Assembly: GCA_003567495.1 (NCBI GenBank)
Contig: PWZK01000094.1
Coordinates: 1-5,964, forward strand
Direction of reading: 5' to 3'
Source of the DNA: Candidatus Brocadiaceae bacterium
Lineage (GTDB): Bacteria > Planctomycetota > Brocadiia > SM23-32
Length of the DNA stretch: 5,964 bases
Part shown: in pieces, positions 1 to 4,567 of the stretch
Numbering within the stretch: position 1 is the first letter of the stretch
Layout of the letters: each line of letters begins with the position of its first letter
The notes under the pieces: model-generated
The model's database searches: none
What the model was told of the DNA's origin: nothing
What the model saw: the letters and a program-made list of their open reading frames with translations, nothing else
Position numbers and translations under genes: made by a program

Positions 1-47
1 GAACGGGAGAAAAACAACCAGAAAAAAAGGTGTTGCGGACCGTTCAT

Positions 48-74
48 TTGACAGGGGGGGCATTGTGTTAAAAT
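48..74 (+). promoter_or_regulatory. possible upstream sigma-70 promoter (short spacer)
   Basis: A perfect -35 box TTGACA lies at 48-53 and a -10-like TAAAAT (5 of 6) at 69-74. The spacer is only 15 bp and contains a run of seven G, which is poor for sigma-70. It could be a secondary promoter in tandem with the stronger one at 88-116, or chance. Confidence 0.22.
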
Positions 75-87
75 TGGGTTTGTAAGT

Positions 88-116
88 TTGACGTGGGTTT
101 TTACATCGTTTATAAT
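88..116 (+). promoter_or_regulatory. strong sigma-70-type promoter for the first radical SAM gene
   Basis: TTGACG at 88-93 (5 of 6 to the -35 consensus) and a perfect TATAAT at 111-116 are separated by an ideal 17-bp spacer. Initiation would fall around 122-125, exactly at the foot of the hairpin at 124-180. The only gene downstream on this strand begins at 447 or 465, so the transcript would carry a leader of roughly 320 nt. This is a prediction from consensus only. Confidence 0.6.
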
Positions 117-123
117 CGCGTGT

Positions 124-180
124 TCAGTGACCAACGCCTGCCTGCGCCGTGCTCGCCGCGGCAGGCAGGGGGTTCACTGA
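124..180. repeat. large GC-rich palindrome/hairpin at the predicted 5' end
   Basis: TCAGTGA (124-130) pairs with TCACTGA (174-180), and CCTGCCTGC (137-145) pairs with GCAGGCAGG (161-169), leaving a loop of about 15 nt. There is no U-run on either side, so it is not a standard intrinsic terminator. It may be a 5'-stabilising hairpin of the leader or a REP-like intergenic palindrome. The structure is seen directly; its role is inference. Confidence 0.65.
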
Positions 181-206
181 ATATATACGTTTGCTGAATA
201 TATACG
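177..206 (+). repeat. two direct copies of a 13-bp AT-rich motif
   Basis: CTGAATATATACG occurs at 177-189 and again at 194-206, a period of 17 bp. The first copy overlaps the right arm of the hairpin at 124-180. The repeats could be binding half-sites on the same helix face region, or duplication scars at the edge of an inserted palindrome. No function is established. Confidence 0.6.
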
Positions 207-446
207 GGATGACTTTCCCTGAAAGAGATATTAAACGTCTGAATTCCGTTTTCCGCTTAAACATCCCTTTTAGGGAAGTTGTGTTGCGCACAAGTTTTCC
301 CGGGTAGGGCCGGCAAACGACCGCCGCCCCAACCCGGGGCTGTAAATAAAAATCCCCTTTGGGGAAATAAACATCGACAATTAATACCTGTCATTGGGTT
401 ATGAAATAAGCGGGGCAGGCTGCAGAAAAGCCAACAAACAGGCGTC
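207..446 (+). promoter_or_regulatory. structured 5' leader with several stem-loops, no gene seen
   Basis: No convincing coding region lies in 1-446. This part of the predicted leader holds TCCC/GGGA (264-267 with 273-276), TTGTG/CACAA around 279-292, a strong composite stem CCCGGGT (299-305) with ACCCGGG (332-338) enclosing GGG/CCC and CGGC/GCCG, and TCCCC/GGGGA (353-357 with 361-365). GGGATG (206-211) can also pair with CATCCC (262-267), an alternative to the small local stem. I do not recognise a known riboswitch class here. A cis-regulatory RNA is possible but unproven. Confidence 0.35.
371..380 (+). repeat. isolated copy of the 10-mer arm found in the flanking repeats
   Basis: ACATCGACAA here is identical to the arm of the first hairpin in both large repeat elements (1629-1638 and 2975-2984). 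The matching TTGTCGATGT arm is absent. It may be a remnant of a further element copy or a coincidence. Confidence 0.3.
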
Positions 447-1613
447 ATGGAAGCGGGGAAAACCATGCAACCAACAGAAGACATTTCCCGCCGGTCTTTT
501 CTAAAAAGCTGTGCGGGCTGCGCCTGCATGGCGGCCGGTGCGGTCTGTCTTACGGACGCTGCACGCAACGCCGCAGCGCAAGCAGGCCGCAGGGGATTGC
601 TCGGCCCCGAAAGATCGCCCTATTTCAGCCCGCTCGAGGGTAAAACACTGCGCTGTGAGCTCTGCCCGCGTGCATGCCGCATAAGCGCCGGGAAAAGAGG
701 TTTTTGCAGAGTGCGCGGCAACCTGGCCGGGAAAGGATATACCCTGGTTTACGGCAACCCGGCCATCGTGCAGATAGACCCCATAGAGCGCAAACCCTTC
801 TACCACATATTGCCGGCTTCCCGCTCGCTATCGGTAGCGACCGCAGGATGTAACGTTACATGCAAGTTCTGCGAAGTCTGGGATATGGCACTGGTAGCGC
901 CCGACGACGTATACGCATACGATATGCCGCCGGAAAAGATTGTAGAGCAGTCGATCGAAAGTGAAGTGAGATCGATATCCTTCTCATACGGCGAACCAGT
1001 GATATGTTTCGAGTATATGCTGGATACGGCAAAAGCGGCGAAGGAAACGGGGCTGCTCGCACTGATGCACTCGAACGGATATATCCGAAAGCGGCCGCTG
1101 GACGAACTCTGCGAGGTTATCGACGGCGTCAACATCGACCTGAAGGCATTCAATGAAGTATTCTACAAAAAAATAGTCGGCGGCGAATTAAAACCCGTTC
1201 TAAATACGCTCAAACACCTTCGGAAGGCCGGGATACACGTGGAGATTACCAATCTGATAATCCCTACACTCAACGACGATGAAAACGACATAGGGAAGAT
1301 GTGCGAATGGATAAATAATGAAATGGGCGCCGACACCCCCGTGCATTTTAACCGTTTCTACCCGCTGCACAAGCTGCGCAACCTCCCCCCCACTCCGGTC
1401 TCCACGCTTCAGGATGCGCACGAGATCGCACGGGCGACCGGACTTAAATACGTCTATATCGGAAAAGTTACGGGCCACCAGGCCCAGCATACCTTCTGTC
1501 CCGGATGCGGTAAGGAACTTATCCATCGCGTAGGATTTATGATAGACGAGCCAAAAATGGACGGTGGGCGCTGCAGAAGCTGCGGATATGAAATACCCGG
1601 GATATGGGTATAG
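447..1613 (+). CDS. amrS: AmmeMemoRadiSam system radical SAM enzyme with Tat-type leader
   Basis: This 388-residue protein belongs to the PflA-like radical SAM group (COG1180) that co-occurs with AMMECR1 and Memo proteins; neither partner is in the window and the reaction is not known to me. Residues 14-20 read SRRSFLK, a textbook twin-arginine motif, followed by a small-residue hydrophobic stretch to about residue 45 (possible AxA cleavage near AAAQA). Then come CELCPRAC at 70-77 with a fourth Cys at 87, the radical SAM cluster motif CX3CX2C at 135/139/142, and a C-terminal zinc-ribbon-like pair, CPGC 351-354 and CRSC 376-379. Length is normal for the family once the leader is subtracted. 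A second ATG at 465 has a better upstream site and keeps the Tat motif, so the true start may be there (382 residues). The stop codon lies inside the repeat beginning at 1609. Family assignment is firm; export is inferred. Confidence 0.9.
   Translation: MEAGKTMQPTEDISRRSFLKSCAGCACMAAGAVCLTDAARNAAAQAGRRGLLGPERSPYFSPLEGKTLRCELCPRACRISAGKRGFCRVRGNLAGKGYTLVYGNPAIVQIDPIERKPFYHILPASRSLSVATAGCNVTCKFCEVWDMALVAPDDVYAYDMPPEKIVEQSIESEVRSISFSYGEPVICFEYMLDTAKAAKETGLLALMHSNGYIRKRPLDELCEVIDGVNIDLKAFNEVFYKKIVGGELKPVLNTLKHLRKAGIHVEITNLIIPTLNDDENDIGKMCEWINNEMGADTPVHFNRFYPLHKLRNLPPTPVSTLQDAHEIARATGLKYVYIGKVTGHQAQHTFCPGCGKELIHRVGFMIDEPKMDGGRCRSCGYEIPGIWV
455..459 (+). promoter_or_regulatory. possible ribosome binding site favouring start at 465
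   Basis: GGGGA at 455-459 sits 5 nt before the ATG at 465. No purine-rich site precedes the ATG at 447, whose upstream bases read CAGGCGTC. The downstream start leaves the twin-arginine motif at residues 8-14, a usual position. Confidence 0.4.
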
Positions 1614-1748
1614 GCGCTTAGTATCGCAACATCGACAACAAATTGTCGATGTACTAAAAAATGATGTCGTTTTGCCGTTTAGCCGTAGCCGTTGTAGTTG
1701 TCGTTTTATTAATTCTTTTTCAAGCGAAGTCTTGAAAAAGAATTAGGA
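1609..1748 (+). repeat. structured intergenic repeat, copy A (MITE-like)
   Basis: This 140-bp element matches the reverse complement of 2886-3018. In order it has the end TATAGGC, a conserved block CGCAACATCGACAA, a hairpin ACATCGACAA/TTGTCGATGT (1629-1638 with 1643-1652, loop CAAA), an irregular run of GYCGTTT-like units (about 1667-1707), and a perfect 14-bp AT-rich hairpin (1711-1724 with 1731-1744), ending in AATTAGGA. In the first 53 aligned positions I count 8 mismatches to copy B, most of them A/G transitions. The element fills nearly the whole gap between the convergent radical SAM genes. It encodes no protein. Confidence 0.75.
1711..1744. terminator. symmetrical AT-rich hairpin between convergent genes, possible bidirectional terminator
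   Basis: AATTCTTTTTCAAG (1711-1724) and CTTGAAAAAGAATT (1731-1744) form a perfect 14-bp stem with a 6-nt loop, extendable by T1710-A1745. It sits 97 bp past the stop at 1613 and 13 bp past the convergent stop at 1758-1760, where termination is expected from both sides. The stem is AT-rich and no U-tract follows it, so it is not a canonical intrinsic terminator. It is also part of the repeat element, which has a similar hairpin in a non-terminator setting. Confidence 0.3.
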
Positions 1749-1757
1749 TAACACGGG

Positions 1758-2834
1758 TTATCGTCTCCTTTCAAATATATCCCGCTGGGAGAGCGAGCGC
1801 CTGTCAAGATTCGTTAATCCGGCCTGTTTGGCCCATTCAATCGCTTCCAGAAACTCCTCCGTAGTGATCGAGCGTGCGATTCGCTCGTATTCGTAAGCTT
1901 CATGCTCCACCCTGTATTGCGACATGATGTTCACGTAAGTATCCACAGACAGCGCATCGGCTACCCATTCGACGAATTCTCTGGCGCCGGACACCCGATT
2001 TGGCATTACGAGGTGTCGCAGCATGAGCCCGCGATAAGCCTTGCCGTTCTCGTCGAGCTGCAGCTCACCGACCTGACGGTGCATCTCGCGCACCGCCTCC
2101 CTGGCATATTCCGGATAGTCGGCCGCACCCCCCGTGTAACGTTTTGCTTCCTCACCGTCCATAAACTTAACGTCCGGCATGTATATATCGACTATGCCGT
2201 CGAGCAGTTCGATTACCTCCTTCCGCTCGTAGCCGCCGGTGTTGTAAACGAGCGGAAGTCGCAGCCCACGGCGACATGCTATCTGCACCGCCCCCAGTAT
2301 CGCGGGCATCATATGAGTGGGCGTGACGAGATTGATGTTGTGACAGCCGCGCCTTTGAAGGGAAAGCATTCGTTCGGCCAGGTCTTCCTGCGCTTCTTCG
2401 CGTCCGCGTCCTTCGTGTGCTATCGGATAGTTCTGACAGAAAACACATCGCAAGTTGCAGTGTGAAAAGAATATAGTTCCAGACCCTCTGGAACCGACAA
2501 GAGGAAGCTCCTCTCCGTAATGAGGCTGATGACTGAAAACCACCGGCCGAGCAGGCGCCCGACAGAAGCCGAGCTTGCCCGCCTGTCGGTTCACCCCGCA
2601 ACGCTGCGGGCATATCATGCAATTTCCCAGCATTTCCGGCGCCTTTTCAACGCGCCGGGCAAGGCGCCCCTCCTCTTCCAGGCGCAAGTAAGCCGGCGTC
2701 CACGACTCCCCGGCTGCAGGCAAACTGTCGTCACCGCCCACCCCGCAACCCGGCGTCATAAAAAGCGCACCTCCGGTGATAAGAAAATTCTTTAACATCT
2801 TCCGGCGACTGATCGGCATGTTGCACTCAGCCAT
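1758..2834 (-). CDS. PflX-like (COG1313) radical SAM protein with Tat-type leader
   Basis: The 358-residue product matches the COG1313 family, often annotated as a pyruvate formate-lyase activating enzyme homologue; the substrate is unknown. Residues 9-15 read SRRKMLK, a twin-arginine motif, followed by a hydrophobic stretch to Cys30. TPGC at 27-30 is only a weak lipobox, because Pro is unusual at -2. CMICPQRC (72-79) plus Cys91 precede the radical SAM motif CX3CX2C (126/130/133, HCNLRCVFCQN). Other family signatures are HNINLVTPTH (165-174), VYNTGGYE (196-203), DGIVDIYMPD (212-221) and RHLVMP (273-278). A usable start site is AGGGGG and AGGA upstream of the ATG at 2834; a second ATG at 2819 is an alternative. 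The gene is convergent with the first radical SAM gene and bracketed by inverted copies of a repeat. The family is sure; location outside the cytoplasm is inferred. Confidence 0.9.
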   Translation of the reverse strand: MAECNMPISRRKMLKNFLITGGALFMTPGCGVGGDDSLPAAGESWTPAYLRLEEEGRLARRVEKAPEMLGNCMICPQRCGVNRQAGKLGFCRAPARPVVFSHQPHYGEELPLVGSRGSGTIFFSHCNLRCVFCQNYPIAHEGRGREEAQEDLAERMLSLQRRGCHNINLVTPTHMMPAILGAVQIACRRGLRLPLVYNTGGYERKEVIELLDGIVDIYMPDVKFMDGEEAKRYTGGAADYPEYAREAVREMHRQVGELQLDENGKAYRGLMLRHLVMPNRVSGAREFVEWVADALSVDTYVNIMSQYRVEHEAYEYERIARSITTEEFLEAIEWAKQAGLTNLDRRSLSQRDIFERRR

Positions 2835-2885
2835 GATCCTGCGCCCCCTATCCGTGTTTTTAGCGGATTTTTTTCAGCATATAGG

Positions 2886-3018
2886 TCCTAATTCTTTTCA
2901 AAAACGAACTTGAAAAGAATTAATAAAACGTCAACGACAAACGACATACGGCAAACGGCTTCTCACTTTTTCGCACATCGACAATTCTTTGTCGATGTTG
3001 CGACATTAAGTGCCTATA
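2886..3018 (-). repeat. structured intergenic repeat, copy B (MITE-like), inverted relative to copy A
   Basis: This 133-bp element reads on the minus strand in the same order as copy A. Hairpin 1 is ACATCGACAA/TTGTCGATGT (2975-2984 with 2989-2998), reinforced by CGC/GCG (2972-2974 with 3000-3002) around one bulged T. Hairpin 2 is a 13-bp AT-rich stem (2889-2901 with 2910-2922). Between them is a heptamer array at about 2926-2960. Just outside, ATATAGG (2879-2885) and CCTATAT (3013-3019) form a perfect 7-bp terminal inverted repeat. It would lie in the 5' leader of the radical SAM gene ending at 2834 if the promoter at 3066-3094 is real. The gap 2835-3148 holds this element and that promoter, and no gene. 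Confidence 0.75.
2926..2960 (-). repeat. degenerate heptamer array inside copy B
   Basis: On the plus strand five consecutive 7-mers read AAACGTC, AACGACA, AACGACA, TACGGCA, AACGGCT; on the element strand these are GYCGTTT-type units. The corresponding part of copy A (about 1667-1707) has similar but irregularly spaced units. This suggests unit gain and loss as in a short tandem repeat. Confidence 0.55.
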
Positions 3019-3065
3019 TACCCCGCCCATCTTTTCCTCAGTGTGCAATAGTATCTCTACTTTCG

Positions 3066-3094
3066 AGTATAAGGAATTAACGCCGTTTTTTCAA
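3066..3094 (-). promoter_or_regulatory. sigma-70-type promoter for the COG1313 radical SAM gene
   Basis: On the minus strand TTGAAA (3094-3089, 5 of 6) and TATACT (3071-3066, 5 of 6) are separated by exactly 17 bp. Transcription would start near 3059 and read leftward through repeat copy B into the gene starting at 2834, giving a leader of about 225 nt. The promoter also lies just past the end of threonine synthase, so it would separate that gene from the next one. Confidence 0.55.
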
Positions 3095-3106
3095 ACAAAA
3101 AATCGG
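3083..3106 (-). terminator. weak AT-rich stem-loop downstream of threonine synthase
   Basis: CCG-T6 (3083-3091) can pair with A6-T-CGG (3097-3106) around a bulged T and a 5-nt loop. It lies 43 bp beyond the threonine synthase stop on that strand. The stem is mostly A-T and no U-run follows, so termination here is doubtful. It overlaps the -35 box of the promoter at 3066-3094. Confidence 0.22.
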
Positions 3107-3148
3107 AGAAGCAAATTCGCTGGATACGACCGGTCAATAATCTGCGTT

Positions 3149-4480
3149 TTAGTCCAGCCGTCGGTATATCGCAGACCTGACCGCTTCAAGCGAATTTTCG
3201 ACCTTTTCAGGAGGATTGGCATCGGGATTGTCAAGTTCTCCGGCCTCGCCCCAGTGGTAGTCAATTTTGAATTGCGGGAATTTCAGCCCATGTGCGGTTG
3301 AAATCACAACAACGCGGTGATCGGGCGCAACAAGACCCCGGCCGATGAGTTTTTTCAGCGCTGCGAGTGCAACGCCCGTATGCGGGCATGAAAACAAGCC
3401 CGCCCTGTCGGCGGCGGCACATGCATCCATTATCTGCTGTTCCCCGGCCTGTTCGACAATTCCATTGAAATCTTTCAGCGTATCTATCGCCTTTCGGATA
3501 CTGACGGGATTACCTATCTGTATGGCGCTGGCAAGTGTCTTTTCGGCCTCTATCGGTTCAAATTTATTAAAACTGCTTATGTAACTTCTGTAGAGTGGAT
3601 TGGCCCGCTTGCTCTGCGCACAGCATATCCTTGGCAGGCGGTCAATCAATCCCAGCCTGTGCATCATCCTGAATCCCAGCCCGAGCGCGCTGACATTGCC
3701 GAGGTTGCCGCCCGGGATAACAACCCAATCCGGAACCTGCCAGTTCAGCTGCTCGGCTATCTCGATAGCTACAGTTTTCTGCCCCTCAATCCTCAGGCTG
3801 TTCATGGAATTGGCCAGATCGATATTCTCCTCTGAGGTTACCTGCTGCACCAGTTCCATGCAGCCGTCAAAATCGGTATCTATCGCAAGCGTGATCGCTC
3901 CGTTGGAAACAGGTTGTATGAGCTGAGAGGGGGTAATTTTGCCTTCGGGCAGGAAAACTATACACGGCAGCCCGGCCCGGGCGCAGTAGGCCGCAAGAGC
4001 GGCCGATGTGTCGCCGGTTGAAGCGCAGGCAACCGCAGGAATTTCAACTCCATGCGAACGCATCTGTCGAACCATGCTGACAAGAACCGTTAGCCCCAGG
4101 TCTTTGAACGAGCCCGTATGCGAACTGCCGCACAATTTAACGTAGACGTTGTTTAATTCGGGGGTCTTGAAAAAACCATCCAGCTTCAGCAGCGGCGTAT
4201 AACCCTCACCGAGCGAAACGATATTTTTATCTTCAACCTCCGGGCATACCCACTCCTTCTTTGCCCACACGCCGCCGGCTAAAGGCCCGGAAACAACCTG
4301 CCTGCGACTGGAAAATTTTGACTTCCATTCGCCGGGGCTCGTTTCAGCCAGGGCGTCAAAATCGTGACATACTTCAAGCAAGCTCTCACACCTGCGACAG
4401 CGATAGATGATCTCGCCCAGCCCGTAACGCTCGCCACATCCGTCAAAACACCGGAACCATGATTTGTATTTTTTACTCAT
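3149..4480 (-). CDS. thrC: threonine synthase (PLP-dependent, zinc-ribbon N-terminus)
   Basis: It converts O-phospho-L-homoserine to L-threonine and phosphate in the cytoplasm, the last step of threonine synthesis. From the ATG at 4480 the protein has 443 residues, normal for the family. An N-terminal four-Cys ribbon is seen (Cys11, Cys15, Cys28, Cys31). The PLP lysine is Lys126 in SHTGSFKDLG, followed by the ASTGDTSAA loop and the cofactor phosphate-binding PGGNLGN. The frame is open upstream to a TTG at 4567 and an ATG at 4531, but those 29 or 17 extra residues do not look like the family and have no ribosome site; family proteins begin a few residues before the ribbon. No clear Shine-Dalgarno sequence precedes 4480 either. 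The fucosidase ends 87 bp upstream on the same strand, so co-transcription is possible, though no shared pathway is evident. Confidence 0.95.
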   Translation of the reverse strand: MSKKYKSWFRCFDGCGERYGLGEIIYRCRRCESLLEVCHDFDALAETSPGEWKSKFSSRRQVVSGPLAGGVWAKKEWVCPEVEDKNIVSLGEGYTPLLKLDGFFKTPELNNVYVKLCGSSHTGSFKDLGLTVLVSMVRQMRSHGVEIPAVACASTGDTSAALAAYCARAGLPCIVFLPEGKITPSQLIQPVSNGAITLAIDTDFDGCMELVQQVTSEENIDLANSMNSLRIEGQKTVAIEIAEQLNWQVPDWVVIPGGNLGNVSALGLGFRMMHRLGLIDRLPRICCAQSKRANPLYRSYISSFNKFEPIEAEKTLASAIQIGNPVSIRKAIDTLKDFNGIVEQAGEQQIMDACAAADRAGLFSCPHTGVALAALKKLIGRGLVAPDHRVVVISTAHGLKFPQFKIDYHWGEAGELDNPDANPPEKVENSLEAVRSAIYRRLD

Positions 4481-4537
4481 GGGTTTTGGGTTTCTGCGGC
4501 CATAGAAAACCAACCGGCCCGCATATTTCATAAACCA

Positions 4538-4567
4538 ACTACAGGAGTTAATATAACGGCTTGACAA
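4538..4567 (-). promoter_or_regulatory. thrC: weak candidate promoter for threonine synthase
   Basis: On the minus strand TTGTCA (4567-4562, 5 of 6) and TGTAGT (4543-4538, 4 of 6) are 18 bp apart, just after the fucosidase stop. The -10 match is poor. If real, it would let threonine synthase be expressed independently of the fucosidase, and would rule out the ATG at 4531 and the TTG at 4567 as starts. Confidence 0.2.

Noticed and set aside
257..568. Minus-strand open frame of 103 codons over the leader and start of the first radical SAM gene
   Set aside because: It is antisense to a firmly assigned gene for half its length, has low-complexity composition with no family resemblance, and covers palindromic leader sequence.
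1902..2465. Plus-strand open frame of 187 codons
   Set aside because: It is wholly antisense to the COG1313 radical SAM gene, whose conserved motifs lie across the same bases; no independent coding signal.
2850..2874. ATCCG/CGGAT stem followed by seven T on the plus strand, like an intrinsic terminator
   Set aside because: The stem is only 5 bp with a 9-nt loop, and no plus-strand gene ends nearby; on the minus strand it sits upstream of a start codon without a U-tract.
1609..3018. A CRISPR array or composite insertion sequence
   Set aside because: There are only two element copies, inverted rather than regularly spaced, no transposase or cas gene is present, and the enclosed gene is a radical SAM protein.
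3128..3135. GACCGGTC palindrome downstream of threonine synthase
   Set aside because: An 8-bp palindrome is expected by chance at this scale, and nothing else marks it as an operator.
4481..4567. Extension of threonine synthase to TTG 4567 or ATG 4531
   Set aside because: The extra residues do not match the family N-terminus, no ribosome site precedes either codon, and the TTG merely abuts the fucosidase stop.
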